64,000 nt of DNA from Adiantum capillus-veneris (GCA_014529385.2 CM043961.1:17774478-17838477), one strand, 5' to 3'; counted from the stretch's first letter, positions 9,975 through 22,303 are shown. Translations and numbers: made by a program. The notes: generated by a model not told the origin, from the letters alone.

Positions 9975-12900
9975 ATGGCTGGATCACATGACACTGCTCT
10001 TTACAATATCAAGAAGCTGGATGGAACCAATTTCCCATTGTGGAAGAAGCAGATTTGGCACGTGTTGGTACAAAAGAAGCAGATAAAACCTATAAAGCTC
10101 AAGGGGATAAAACCAGAAGATATGGACGAAGATGAATGGAGCGAAATGGATGAATTGGCACTTTCTACCATTATGGTGACTTTGGCAGAAAGCGTTTACT
10201 TCAATGTAGCAGACGAGATGTCGGCTTATCAAGCATGGTTAAAGCTGAGTGATCTTTATGAGAAGCAGAGTGCAGCTTCACAGGTATACTAGCTTAAGAA
10301 GCTTGTTGACTTGAAGATGAAAGAAGGGACACCTATGTCCAATCATCTGAATGAATTCAACACAATCTATAGTTAGTTGTCAGCTCAAGGTGTCAAGTTT
10401 GATGAACCTGTTAGAGCTATGTTCCTGTTGATCACATTGCCGGAAAGTTGGGACACTTTTCGCACAGCTTTGAGTAATTCTGCACCTCCAGATGGTTTGA
10501 ACATAGCAGGTGTAGAAGGAAGCCTGCTTACTAAAGAAACCAATAGAAAGACAATGGACAAAGTCAAAGGAACAGCCTTAGTTGTCAGGGGAAGGACCAA
10601 AGAAAAGTACAAAGGTGGAAAGAGGAATCAGTCTCGTAGCAAGTCCCGCAGTGCTAAAGGCAAGAGTGACATAGAATGCTACCATTGTGGCAAGAAGGGT
10701 CACATGAAAAGATACTGCAGAGAATGGAAAGGAGAAAAAGGCAAAGAGAAAGCTGAAGACCATGGTGAGAAGAACAAGTCCTCAGTGAAGATTCAAGAAA
10801 TAAATGTGACAAACACTGTTGCAGAGGATGACAGTCTAGTGTCAGGAGACATCTACTTCTTGAAGAATACAATGGACTCAGCTCTTCTTACAGCATCTGA
10901 TGGAAATGCACTAAGTGACTGGATTATAGACTCAGGGGCATCACTTCATGTGTCTCCAAACAAGGAGTGGTTTACCTCTTATGTGACCACTAAAGATCAT
11001 GTTCGGCTAGGCAATGGGTAGACATGTGAGATCTTAGGTGTTGGAGATGTTCAATTGAAGTTTCAAAATGGCTCTTCTTTCACACTTAAGAATGTGAGAC
11101 ATGTTCCCGCAATTACAAAGAGCTTGATCAACACAGGTTTACTTGATGATGCTGGCTACGTCACCACTTTCGGACAGAACATGTGGAAGATATCCAAGGG
11201 TTCTATGACAGTAGCACATGGAGTAAAGTCTGGAGGACTTTACATGATTTATGTATCAAATGTCTCTAAAAATGTAATCAATGTAACCGAGCAGCCGAAC
11301 GTTTCTTTGTGGCATAGCCGGTTAGGACATATGTCCAAGAAGGGAATGGAAATCTTGTCTCGTTCTGGTTATTTGCCTGGCTTTTCATTTAATGATTTTG
11401 AATTCTGTGAACATTGTCTGTATGGTAAGCAAACACAGCAGCCACATAAGCATAGAAGCAGTAGAAGAGATACACAGTTGGCACTTGTTCATAGTGATTT
11501 GTGTGGACCTATGCCTAACCTATCTCTAGGGGGAGCTTCTTACTTTATGACATTTATAGATGATTACTCGAGGAAAGTATGGGTTTACTTTCTCAAGCAC
11601 AAGGGTGAAGCGTTTAGTGTTTTCAAAACGTTTGTGACACTTGTGGAGAATCAGAGTGGCAAGAAGCTTAAATGCTTACGCACTGACAATGGTGGAGAGT
11701 ATGTTTCAAAGGCCTTTCAGGACTTTTGTGACTCAAAAGGTATAAAACATGAACTTACTGCTCCTTAAAATCCTCCTCAAAATGGTGTTGCTGAGAGGAT
11801 GAATAGGACCATACAAGAGAAGGTCAGAAGTATGTTGTCTAATGCACAGCTGCCAAATGGGTTTTGGGCTGAAGCTGTATCAACAGCTGTTCATCTTGTA
11901 AATAGATCTCCTAGCAAGGTTTTGCAGAAGGATTCAATGCCAGAGATGGTATGGTCAGGCAAAATTCCCTCATACAAGCATCTCAGAGTCTTTGGCTGTG
12001 AGGCATATACTCACGTTCCAAAGGAATTTAGGAACAAACTTGAGCCAAAGAGTAGAAAGTGCATCTTTCTAGGCTATGGTAATTCTGGTGAGATGGGGTA
12101 CAGACTTTGGGATCCCGAATCCAGAAAGGTTTTTCGTAGCAATGATGTTCACTTTAATGAATCCAAATATCATTCTAAACCAGAGAGGGTTGAGGAGATT
12201 AGAAGAGTTGTCTTCCAAGAAGATGGACCTACACGTGCAAGACAAAATGTTAGGGCTCAAGAGGAGCAAGGACAGGATAGAGTGGAACCACAGGTTGTGG
12301 CTGAGCCTGAGCCACCTATTGTGCGTAGATCTGGACGTGTCACGCGACCTCCTGATAGATTTGTTCCATCTATGAACTATGTCATGTTGACTGATTGCAA
12401 TGAGCCTTCATGTTACAAGGAAGCAGTGCAAATGAAGGACTCCGGGAATTGGCAATTGGCCATGCAGTCAGAGATGACAGCTCTGCATAAAAACAAGACA
12501 TGGAAGCTAGTTAAATTACCACAGGGCAAAAAGGCTCTACCTTGTAAATGGGTTTACAGGTATAAGATCACCGCTCATGATAGTCAGCCAAAGTACAAAG
12601 CAAGGCTTGTTGCCAAGGGCTTTAAGCAAGAACAAGGCATTGACTTTGATGAAGTCTTCTCTCCGGTGGTCAAGATGACTACATTGAGATGCTTTCTTGC
12701 ATTGGTTGCCGTATTAGATTTGGTGTTGCACCAAATGGATGTCAAGACAGCGTTCTTGCATGGTGATTTAGATGTGGAAATTTACATGCAGTAGCCAGAC
12801 GGGTTTGTTGAGAAAGGCAAGGAAGATTGGGTATGCCAGTTGTTAAAGAGTCTTTATGGCTTAAAACAATCACCGAGGGCATGGCACCATAAATTCCACA

Positions 12901-13955
12901 AGTTTATGCTTTCTCAAGGCTACAAACGTAGTGAGTTCGATCACTGTCTATATACAAAGAAGGCTAAGGATGGTAGTTGTTTGATCCTTATTTTGTATGT
13001 GGATGACATGTTGATTGCTGGCAAGCACTTGGAAGAAATTTCAGCTTTGAAGTCAAAGATGGCAAAATCGTTTGACATGAAAGACATGGGTGAGGCAAGT
13101 CATATACTTGGTATGCGCATTGAGAGAGACAGATCAAAGAAGTTGATTTGGTTATCTCAAACAGAGTATATTGACAAGGTTTTGCAACATTTCAATATGG
13201 AGAAGGGAAAGGCATTGAGTGTTCCATTGCCACCATATGTGAAACTTAGCAAACAAGATTGTCCTGTGTCTGAGGAAGAACATGCTAAAATGGATAAGAT
13301 TCCATATGCGTCTGCAGTGAGTAGTTTAATGTATGCAATGATTGCTACTCGCCCAGACCTTGCATTTGCAGTGGGAGTAGTAAGTCGATACATGTCAAAC
13401 CTAGGCAAGAAACATTGGGAGGCAGTGAAAGGAATATTGAGATACCTGAAAGCTACAAAGAGTATGCGTATATGCTATGGGAGTCAAGAGGTAAGTGTAA
13501 AGGGTTTTACAGACTCAGATTATGCAGGTGACTTAGACAACCGAAGGTCTACGTCAGGGTATGTCTTTACATTGGCTGGTGGAGCAGTATCATGGCGTTC
13601 TAGATTACAAGATTGTGTTACTCAGTCTACTACAGAATCTGAATATGTTGCAGCATCAAAGGCATGCAAAGAATCAATTTGGCTTAATCGACTAGTAACA
13701 GATTTGGGAATCAAAGAAGAGATGCCTATGTTATATTGTGATAGTCAAAGTGCTATACAATAGGCTCGCAATCTAGTTTATCACTCAAAGACAAAGCATG
13801 TGGATGTGAAGTATCATTTCATCAGGGAAATGCTCGAGGATAAGCAACTTCAGCTTGTCAAAGTTCACACCACAGAAAATCCTGCTGATCTACTTACAAA
13901 AGAACTTCCCTCAAAGAGCTTTGCGCATTTTCGCAAGCAGTTAGGTGTATGGTAG
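9975..13955 (+). pseudogene. Copia Gag-Pol polyprotein, one frame with six internal stops
   Basis: The ATG at 9975 opens a frame that stays in register to the stop at 13953-13955 (1,326 codons before it). Six in-frame stops interrupt it: 10290, 10374, 11019, 11766, 12792 and 13761. Order: copia Gag with zinc knuckle CYHCGKKGHMKRYC (about 10678); protease DSGA at 10929-10940; integrase with an HC-rich N-terminal region (LWHSRLGH ... CEHC), HSDLCGP, RTDNGGE and NGVAERMN as the D-D-E residues; RT with YVDD at 12996-13007; RNase H with TDSDYAGD, TESEY and YCDSQSA. Similarity is to Tnt1/Tork-like elements, tentatively. No frameshift is visible, so decay is by point mutation only. Confidence 0.93.
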
Positions 13956-14032
13956 TACATCACTTCTCTACATCTCTTGTATATTAGCTTGTATAGTAGC
14001 TTCTCTCACACTTAAAGTACCACATTGGACTT

Positions 14033-14044
14033 TAAGTGGGAGGT
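14033..14044 (+). other. Copia polypurine tract
   Basis: AAGTGGGAGGT directly before the TGTTGGGG start of the 3' LTR; primes plus-strand synthesis in this family. Confidence 0.85.
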
Positions 14045-14236
14045 TGTTGGGGTATAAAGCCCAATGTGGTCGCCCAGGTAAGTGGGCTGGCCGCCAGGTA
14101 TGTACACATATTCTTTTGTTAAAACCTAATAAGAACTCACTATGCTCTACACATTACAGTAGAGCGAGTTCACCATATCGTCGTACTCTTCTTCTCGCAC
14201 TCTCTTTTGCGTCGCACTTCCACTCGTACTCCTTCG
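14045..14236 (+). repeat. Copia 3' LTR
   Basis: 192 bp, colinear with 8685-8876 without gaps, followed directly by the CTTGC target duplication. Confidence 0.93.
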
Positions 14237-14859
14237 CTTGCTACTCTAAAATGTATCGTATTCTTCAGCAATCAAAAAACTCAACCATCATTATATACTA
14301 CGCTATATAGCATATTAGGTCTCCCAAAACTCAAGGAAGATTAGCTTTATGTTATACATTACACTTACACAATCAAAATTGAATTTGGATATCACGAAAG
14401 CCACCAAAAAAATCATAAAAGTGCTAATTTTGGCCAAAAAAAGGATAATGCAATTTTTGTAAATTGGTCATAACTTTCAATTTTAACACTTAGCTCTCCC
14501 TACAAGCATCAAAACATGTTGAGAACTATGAAGGCCTAACCTCTAGCCATATAAACCTCACAAACGTGAAGTTTAGAGTGGTATAGTTGCCAAAAATTGA
14601 AAAAAGAAAGCCAAAAATAGGACCCGTTTTTTCACACAGTTTAGGTTCAAAAATGTTGTGCAAGAGTAAGGTTAATGGTGAGATTGATACTCAAAAAAAA
14701 ATGCTAAGTTTTTTTCAGCTCATAAGGCAACTTTGTGGATATATAGCAGCTAGAACTTCATTTTCATACTCTTCAAATAATTCAAGCAAAATGGTCACTT
14801 AACAGGACACAAAAGTGTCCAAGGACATAAAAGTGTCCTATTACCATTCTAGTGTTAAG

Positions 14860-15218
14860 TAGCCTATAAATGGTTGATTTTGTTAATTATATTAAAGTAA
14901 GTGGGATTGGGATCTATTATCAATTTTTTTAAGCCCACTATGTGGGATATGGTGCGCACCTCGGGAGCTTTGGACTTAATAATGGAGTCTTTTTAGACTT
15001 GCCTATGAATTTACCATTAATGAGCCATAAGAAGTCCGAAAGGAGATAGCCCTTGGAAATTCTACAATATTAGATACACCCCACTACTCTCTATAATTTA
15101 CCACTTCGAGCCGTGGCTGTAGATACTTAAGAGCTGATTTTCAAAGGCTAAGAAGAGTGGCAACTAACGTTTTGAATTGCCAAAGCATACACTAAGTAAG
15201 TACACAAATTTTGTTAAC
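14860..15218 (+). other. Chromovirus leader, right part
   Basis: Resumes after the nested TIR element and runs to the gag ATG at 15219. AT-rich, no ORF. Together with 7916-7951 it would form a leader of about 0.4 kb. Confidence 0.5.
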
Positions 15219-16577
15219 ATGGCTGACAATAACCAAGAGAGTAGAATGAACATTGATAGCTTTGATTGTGCCCATGAAGGTGCTAATGATGATGCCCCCA
15301 TGTTTGTCAACTATCTCGTTACTAGGTTGCAACAAGCTATGGGCAACCCTCTTTTGCAAGCCAAAGTTACTCAACAACTTTGTGCTTATGGGATTTCCCT
15401 TCCTCTCCAAGAGAAGAGAGATCTTAGGAGGCCTCTTGAAGAGACGCCCAAAAGAAGACTCTCTCCCATACAGGAGGAGGAATCCAAAGAGCAAGAAAGC
15501 AATGAAACTTTAAGTTCCTCTGAAGATGTGGCCCCACAAAGACGGCGGTCTAGACGATTGCAAACTCCTCCCAAGAGAAAAAGATCAACACACAGTCCTA
15601 CTCCTCGACACTTCAAAATGGAAGAGAGGAAACAAAGGAAGAAAAGGGCAAGAAAGAGGTCACCCTCTTCTCCTTCTTCTTCACCTTGCTCCTCTTCCGA
15701 TGAAATCTATGGCTATTCTCCTAGAGAATACAAGAGGGGAGGACATCGCAAAACATACCCTGCATGGTGAAGGTGTTCAAGGAGGGAGGAAAGAGTATCT
15801 CTTTTCTCACCTATGATGGCACCTTTGGTGCTACCAACAAAGTGTTGGACTTCATCCACCAATTTGATGCAACCTTTGGAGACAAGGGCTTTATGGAGTC
15901 CTCCAAGCTACGCCATGTAGCTATGCACTTGGCTAGCCTTCGTGGCAATGGAGAAGCACCAAAGACATGGAAAACTCTACAGTTTCCACAATAAATCAAT
16001 TCCTTGCAAGTGATGCAAAGGAAAAAGTGCTCACCAAATGGTGCAGCTTGAAGCTTCTCTCTCATGAGTCTATTCACAAATATGTAGACAATTTTTGGGA
16101 TTTACTTCTCAAGGCTACTGCCCTTCAAAAGATGGACTTCACCAAGAAAAAGCAATAATTTTGTGCAGGATTACCTGAAGAGATGGTCGAATATGTCAAC
16201 TCTCAACGGCCTGGTTCTATCATCGAATTAATCCATCACACCATGGTTGCTTCACGCGTCAATTTCCATCAAGGGCTAGACGGAATGTCAAACCCATGGA
16301 AAACAAAGATAAAAATGATGCAAAGGGGAAAACCAATGCCCAAAATTCTTCCCAAGGAACTTCCAACAACAACAACAACAATCAGTCCAAGGAGGAGGGA
16401 GTTTACAAAGGCAAAAATAAACTCTCTCGTGAAGAGCTTGAAGCTTTTCGCAAGGACCATAAGTGTTTTAAGTGTGGGGATCAAGGACATGGCTATCGTT
16501 CCTGCCCCAAGAAAAATGCTCGCTATGAGACTCCTAGGGCTTCTACCATCAAAGCTCCAAAAGAGGATACTCATTGA
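15219..16577 (+). pseudogene. Chromovirus gag with zinc knuckle, frameshifted
   Basis: The first ATG (15219) opens a frame to 15770 with an N-terminal acidic/helical part and an Arg/Ser/Lys-rich stretch. The frame then shifts: 15764-15994 and 15967-16158 carry the retrotransposon Gag core (FIHQFDATFGD, LRHVAMHLASL, KVLTKWCSL, SIHKYVDNFWDLLLKAT), and after a stop GLPEEMVEYV continues it. At 16296-16577 a single canonical knuckle, CFKCGDQGHGYRSC, is preceded by a short Asn/Gln run from CAA repeats. At least three lesions separate these parts, so no full Gag could be made. Confidence 0.8.
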
Positions 16578-16634
16578 AAAGGATCATCACTCTCCTATGC
16601 TTGGAAAAAGGGAAGGGAGCATTATTCCTTCATC

Positions 16635-17027
16635 TTGTTTGACCCTGGCTCTACTCACAACTTCATATCAGCGGAGTTGGCCACCAAGTTGGGCATTCAC
16701 GCTTTCAAGATGGGAGATATTGTAACGACTAACATAGCTTTCAGGAAGGGACAACAAACCTCTGTTACTCCCTTGATTGGGAAGTTGAGGCTTCATGTCC
16801 AAAGCTATGTCGACAAAGAAGACTTTTTCATCTCTCCTCTCCAACATGAGGATGCTATCCTAGGGGCACCATGGTTTGATTGCATGGTTGGCAACATAAA
16901 GTTCCTTGAAAGGAGAATCTACTTCACCTACAGGGGAAAGAATATGTATATAGATGCTAATGAGTGTGTTCGTACTATACCACTTGTAAATCCTCCTGCT
17001 TTTGATAAATCGATGAAGAGCTCATGA
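16635..17027 (+). pseudogene. Chromovirus aspartic protease
   Basis: MFDPGSTHNFISAELATKLG has the usual retropepsin layout, but Ser of DSG is Pro (DPG). DAILGAPWF further on is the hydrophobic-Gly motif. This piece is open for 130 codons; flanking gag and RT sequence lies across stops or frameshifts. Confidence 0.75.
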
Positions 17028-17149
17028 TTTTTGTCAAAGAGTCTCTAAAAGATCCTAATGTTTCATCAAATGTAAATGGTAGGAATCAAGAAGAGGTAGA
17101 CTTGTCTAATTTTCTAAAAGGATTCCAAGATGTGTTCATCAATGATATC

Positions 17150-18430
17150 CCTATGGACTTACCTCCAAAATGAGGGGATGATGACCATTGCATTGAGCTC
17201 CTTCCAAGAAGCTCACTACCTAACAAGCCACCTTATCGAGTTTCTCATGCTCAACCAGAGGAGTTCATGAGGCAAGTACAATAATTGGTTGACAAAGGGA
17301 TGGTGAGGCCTAGATCCTCTCCCTTTTAGTGCAAAAGAAAGATTGTACATATCGTATGTGTGTGGACTATTGAACACTAAACCATATCACTATCAAAAAC
17401 AGATTTCTCGTGCCTCGGGTAGAATATCTGTTTGATAAGCTACAAGGCTCTACCTAATTCAGTAGGATTGACCTTAAAAGTGGCTATCATCAAATAAGGA
17501 TAGTGGATGAAGATATCCTAAAGACCGTGTTTCGCACAACGTTTGGTCTTCATGAATTTCTAGTCATGCCTTTTGGCTTGACCAATGCACCAGCTACATT
17601 CAATTGTCTAATGGAGAAATTTTTTAGACTCTACCGCAAATTCACTGGAGTGTTCTTTGATGATATCATCATGTACTCCAAGTCTTTGAAGGAACATAAG
17701 CAACATCTTTAAGTGATTTTTCAAGCATTGGGGGAGAACAAGCTTTTTCTTAACCAAAAGAAAAGAAAAATTTTCCTTCAAGAGATTCAATACCTAGGTC
17801 ATATTATCTCTAAAGATGGTATCCATATGGATCCATCAAAGTTAAAGGTAATAAATTCATGGCATAATCCAAGGAATCCACATGAGCTAAGAAGCTTTAT
17901 TGGTATGTGTGCATACTATAGATACTTCATAGCAAGATTCTCTCAAATAGCAGGACCATTACATGACTTAACAAAGAATAACGTTAAGTATTTATGGACT
18001 ACTAAGGAGAAAATTTATTTTGACAAGCTCAAAGATAAGCTTACCTACCAAGCAGACCTCATGCTTCCAAATCTCTCAAAGCCATTTGAGGTCCAATGTG
18101 ATGCTTGTGGTGATTGCCTTGGAGCAGTCTTGCTTCAAGAAGGGCATGCCATAGCATATGAGAGCCGAAGGCTCAACACGGATGACGAGTCTTGGGCATT
18201 TATGAGAAAGAGCTTTTAGCTGTTCTATATGCCCTAGACACATGAAAGCACTACTTATTGGGACTTCGTTTATTCTATGAACCGACCACCAAAGTCTCAA
18301 GTATTTCATGACGCAAACCAAGATTTTTGACAAACAAATGAGGTGGGAAATTTTTCTTTCGCAATTTAGTTTCCATATTGCTCACATTGCTGGTAAGAAA
18401 AATCAAGTGGTTGATGCACTTTCACGATGA
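17150..18430 (+). pseudogene. Chromovirus reverse transcriptase and RNase H, broken
   Basis: RT motifs: [11 protein letters not shown], a [13 protein letters not shown] block at about 17566, and FFDDIIMYS where the family normally has Y-x-DD; then YLGHIISKDGI and LRSFIGMCAYYRYFI (thumb) from 17713. RNase H follows: FEVQCDACGDCLGAVL with GHAIAYESRRL, then TDHQSLKYF in another frame and VVDALSR near 18410. The early RT (17150-17470) has several stops; further breaks lie at 17710 and 18220. It would copy the element RNA into DNA; non-functional here. Confidence 0.8.
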
Positions 18431-19600
18431 CCAAAAGTTAATGTGGTGTCTATACCTACTCACAATGATCTATCTTCTATGATAGATGAGTATGCCGCTG
18501 ACCCTGACTTTAGAGACATAACGTTAGTCCTTGCTTTGGGGAAGAAAGAGGAACCATTCACCTTGCAGGATAGTTATCTTCTCCACGGAAATAGGCTATG
18601 TGTTACCCATTCCCTTCGTGAGAAAGTTATGTATGAATCACATGCTCCTCCCTATGTGGGGCATAGAGGCATTCAACCTACTCTTTGAGGAGTAGAGACG
18701 TATTTCTATTGGCCTACCATGAAAGTGGACATGTAAGAGTATGTTTTAAAATGTGTATTATGCCAAAATACCAAGTATGATAGAGGGAAGCAACCTAGAT
18801 TACTCCAGCCATTGCCTATCCCAAATTTACCATGGGAGAGGTTTTTCTTTGGATTTCCAAAGTCTGTCCATGGAAATAAGGAAATATGGAAAATGGTCGA
18901 CAGGTTTAGTAAGCAAGCACACTTTATTCAAATGGAAATTCTCCTCATATTGTAGATTTTTAAACACCATGGATTTCCAACATCCATCGTGTCAGATAGA
19001 GATCCTAGAATGACCAGTAATTTTTGGAAAGGTCTCTTTGAAAATCTAGGCACAAGATTGAATTTCTCTTCGGCCTATCACCCATAAACGGATGGCCAAA
19101 GTGAGATAGCCAATCTTACAACACTCGGTCTATTGAAGACTTAAGTTACAAAAGTAGATCAATGCTCACAATGGGAAAAGTACTTACCTCTTGTAGAGTA
19201 TGCCTACAATAATACTGTACATACTTCTACGGGAAAAGCACCTTTTGATATCATTGAGGGAAGACCTAAAAGTCCCTTGCTACTCAAAGTACATGGGAAG
19301 ATATTCATTGCCGATGAGTATAGCCATGACCTACAAGAATCTTTTTAAAAGATTAAGGAGGCTATATCCATCTTTCAACAAAGGCAAAAAGTTTCTTCTG
19401 ACAAGCATAGAAGGGCCTTAACGTTCAAAGACCCAATCCTTCGGTCCAAAAAGGATTATCTAGCAAAAAGATACTATGGTCCTTTCCAAATCTTGAAGCC
19501 CATCAATGAGATGACTTCCCAACTTAAGTTGCCCAACCATTGGCTCATACAATGCTTTTCATGTGAGCTTAATTAAGCCCTACAAAAGAGATCCACCAAG
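18431..19600 (+). pseudogene. Chromovirus integrase, broken
   Basis: The N-terminal zinc site is seen as YVGHRGIQPTL then YFYWPTM and CVLCQNTK. The catalytic core follows in several frames: VDRFSKQAHFI, SDRDPRM (second Asp) and TDGQSE (Glu motif region), then EYAYNNTVHTSTGKAPF. Stops sit at about 18688, 18735, 18955, 19085 and 19140. In family members this domain inserts the DNA copy into the genome. Confidence 0.78.
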
Positions 19601-19640
19601 TGAATCAATTATTGAAGACCCTCCCAAAGTTTAAGACCAA

Positions 19641-19775
19641 GAAGAGGTGCTACAACCCGAAGCTATCCTTCGGCATGAAGAAAAGGTACTACGACATGGT
19701 AAGATTATCTGACGGTATCTTATTAAGTTCAAAAATTATCCTTTTGAAGATGCTAGATGGATGCAAGGATTATAG
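19641..19775 (+). pseudogene. Chromodomain at integrase C-terminus
   Basis: One frame from 19641 reads QPEAILRHEEKVLRHGKII, a TGA, then RYLIKFKNYPFEDARWM. The PEAIL start, the R-Y-L-(V/I)-K-(W/F)-K core and the E-x-A-x-W end are hallmarks of plant chromoviral chromodomains, which guide integration to marked chromatin. The first aromatic of the WK pair is Phe instead of Trp, and the internal TGA fits a CGA codon changed at a CpG. Confidence 0.75.
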
Positions 19776-20182
19776 CTTAAGGATAGTATGAACCTTTTCA
19801 ATGCTTACAATGCTACATCAAAGTAAGCACATGTACAAATTTCTTTTAAATGACCCATATTTTTGTCTTATAAGACTAGTTCTCTTTTTATTGTGCACAA
19901 ATTTAAATAGTATGCATGCTTAGACTCATATTTGTGATGAAGACTTCTCTCAAACACCAAGTAGAATTTGTCACTCTACTTGGGAGAATGAAATGGACTA
20001 AAGAGCAGACATGCTTGCGGAAACTATGTCTCCCAAGCACCAAATGGATTAGTCATCCATCTTGGAAAGATTTCATAGGGTAAAAGCAATCCCCTACCTG
20101 CCAAGTAAGATTGACTAATGACGAAGGCTTTACCTCTTCTACCTCATAGTCGAGGACGACTATGATTTCAAGAGAGAGGTAA

Positions 20183-21761
20183 TGTCATAAAATCTAATGT
20201 CTAACCAACCCAAATGATTTTCTCATATTAAACTGAATATTTAATGTGGGAGAATAAACGGGAACAAGGGTTAGGATATAGACATGTGCTTATAGATCTA
20301 TCTCAACACAGGGCCAATGGTAAAGGGGCCCAAATGAGAGATGGTATATCAAAGAACAAGACTAACCAATGGAGCATAAACACCTTAGGGCTAGCTTCAT
20401 TGAAGACCTCCAATAGTTAGTGTTAAAAATCCTTCGATCTTAGGTAAGCTAGGGATGTGCTTGAGGTGGGAACCCAGCACAAGCTTGAGGTGCTTGTCAT
20501 CCTATGACTGAGATGCTTGAGATGCTCGAAGTACTTGATGATTTACTTGAGGTGCTTGTCATGCTTGAGATGTTAGGGTTGTACTTGAGGTGGGAACCTA
20601 ACCCAATCTTGAGGGGCTTAAGGGCCAAGCTTGTGGTGAGCACTAGGCCCAAGTTTGAGGGGCTTGAGGTGGCACAAAAGTCAAAGAAAATCCCTACAAG
20701 TAGGGGGCAACCATGCAAGAAGGGGGTTTGGTTGCTTGACCGCTCTCTCTCCCAAAGGGCACCCCTTGCCCAAGACCCATGTAGGACACATGACAAGCCC
20801 CTAGCTAGGTTACCCTCATGGTCCTATTGGTTGGCCTTCCAAGGGGTCCAATGATAATTTAGTGTATTAAATTAGTTAGTTTAGCACTTATCAAGCCCTC
20901 TCTCTCAAAGGGAAAAGGGGGACACTTGTCCCAATGCTACCCTTGTTGCTTGGAAATGACTCTTGCTTTTGATTGGCTAGGCCTCGAGGGGTCCAATGAG
21001 CTTCAAGCATGAGCTACAAGGGGGGGTCGACCAAAGCAAGTAGGGGGCTTTCTTGAGGGGTATACTCCCACACACACACACACACACACTCTCTCATTGT
21101 GTAAAGTGCAAAGTGCAAGAGCTCCCTCTCCTTCTCTAAGCAATTAGAGAGGTTGAGAGCCTACACCAACACTCTTGGTTATTGAATGCAAATCCAACCA
21201 AGAGCCATGCTTCAATTATTAAGCTTGCCACCTTCTCCATCTTCATTACTATGCTATTATGTATGCTAGCAAGAAGAGTCATGATAAGTGAGGAACTAAT
21301 TATTTCTTCTATGAAATGTTTCTTCTTCCTCTTCTCTATCCTCATTCCCTTCTAGCTCTCTCCATCTTCAAAGGTGTTTGAGGTCTTGGGACTGAGGCTT
21401 GGGATAGTTAATGCTTTTCACAAAGTTTATGTTATGCTCGTGGTGCATGAATCTTTCCATCTTCATTGCATCACCTAGGTCTCAAGGAACACAAATATTG
21501 TATTGTAACAAGTCTCTCTTAATGGGAGAAACTATAATACAAATGCATATTGGAGAGGGGACCGGCTCCACATAAATCCGGTCCTCAACTGTTGTCATGT
21601 TCTCTAAACTCTCTCTCTTGCAAAAGTATTGTTCTTGCCAAGTTAACTAAATGCTATGTTTATGTTGATACCATCAATTATGTTCACCCGCTATGCTCAC
21701 AAAACAAGAGTACTCTCTATAGATTCCCCTACTATCAAGTTAATAGGCCAAATCCATTACA
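20183..21761 (+). repeat. Chromovirus 3' LTR (1,579 bp)
   Basis: Starts TGTCATAAAATC right after a purine tract (AGAGAGAGGTAA, ending 20182) and ends CCATTACA at 21761. From 21219 it matches the 5' LTR piece. The first half holds tandem-like GCTTGAGGTGCTTG words (20500-20660) and a short (CA)n at 21070-21089. Confidence 0.75.
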
Positions 21762-21814
21762 CTATCTATCCATATCCATCTCTCTCCTTAATTTTCTTAG
21801 GTAAGGTCTTCGTC

Positions 21815-21819
<5 letters not shown>

Positions 21820-21852
<33 letters not shown>

Positions 21853-21894
21853 CTTTACTTTCTCTTTTTCTCATTTCTTGCCCCCTTTGTTAAT

Positions 21895-21979
<85 letters not shown>

Positions 21980-22061
21980 CCGTATGTATGTATGTATTTA
22001 TTTTAGGTAGCACTATCTCTATTTATTCATCTCCATCACTCTCCCTAATTGTCTTTAGTAG

Positions 22062-22128
<67 letters not shown>

Positions 22129-22211
22129 TCCGTATGTATGTATGTATTTATTTTAGGTAGCACTATCTCTATTTATTCATCTCCATCACTCTCCCTAATT
22201 GTCTTTAGTAG

Positions 22212-22303
<92 letters not shown>
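21820..22303. repeat. Microsatellite cluster with duplicated 85-bp core
   Basis: (GT)n at 21820-21847, (CT)40 at 21897-21976, (CT)n at 22066-22124, 22216-22267 and 22272-22303. Between CT tracts an 85-bp unique core occurs twice with no difference (21981-22065 and 22131-22215), giving a 150-bp period. Long open frames here are only translations of the dinucleotides. Confidence 0.95.

Larger units (their letters stand above)
8685..14236 (+). mobile_element. Complete Ty1/copia LTR retrotransposon
   Basis: 5,552 bp with 192-bp LTRs at both ends, a tRNA-iMet primer site, a leader of about 1.08 kb, a single polyprotein frame and a polypurine tract. The target duplication CTTGC is present on both sides (8680-8684 and 14237-14241). 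Integrase precedes RT, as in copia. The LTRs differ at about 12 of 192 positions by eye, so the insertion is moderately old. It is nested in the TIR element, itself nested in the chromovirus leader. Confidence 0.95.
7952..14859. mobile_element. TIR DNA transposon (about 1.35 kb) carrying the nested copia element
   Basis: A perfect 19-bp inverted repeat, CTTAACACTAGAATGGTAA, lies at 7952-7970 and inverted at 14841-14859. Just inside are hairpin-forming motifs, AGGACATAAAAGTGTCCT at 7977-7994 and 14822-14839 and a variant at 14804-14820, like the subterminal repeats of plant DNA transposons. TTAA flanks an inner CACTAG end on both sides (7953-7956; 14855-14858), so the true termini may be CACTAG with a TTAA duplication. 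Without the copia insertion it is about 1.35 kb and has no recognisable transposase; a 97-codon open stretch at 8441-8148 resembles nothing known to me. Confidence 0.55.
6808..21761 (+). mobile_element. Ty3/Gypsy chromovirus, decayed, with nested insertions
   Basis: Plus-strand order: truncated 5' LTR (6808-7902), primer site (7904-7915), leader split by a 6.9-kb nested TIR element, gag, zinc knuckle, protease, RT, RNase H, integrase, chromodomain, polypurine tract and full 3' LTR (20183-21761). The two LTR pieces align over their shared parts, apart from a small transposon and an 87-bp duplication found only in the 5' copy. Protease-RT-RNase H-integrase order identifies Ty3/Gypsy; the C-terminal chromodomain and Met-type primer site identify a chromovirus. 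Coding sequence has many stops and frameshifts, so this is an old copy. Confidence 0.85.
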
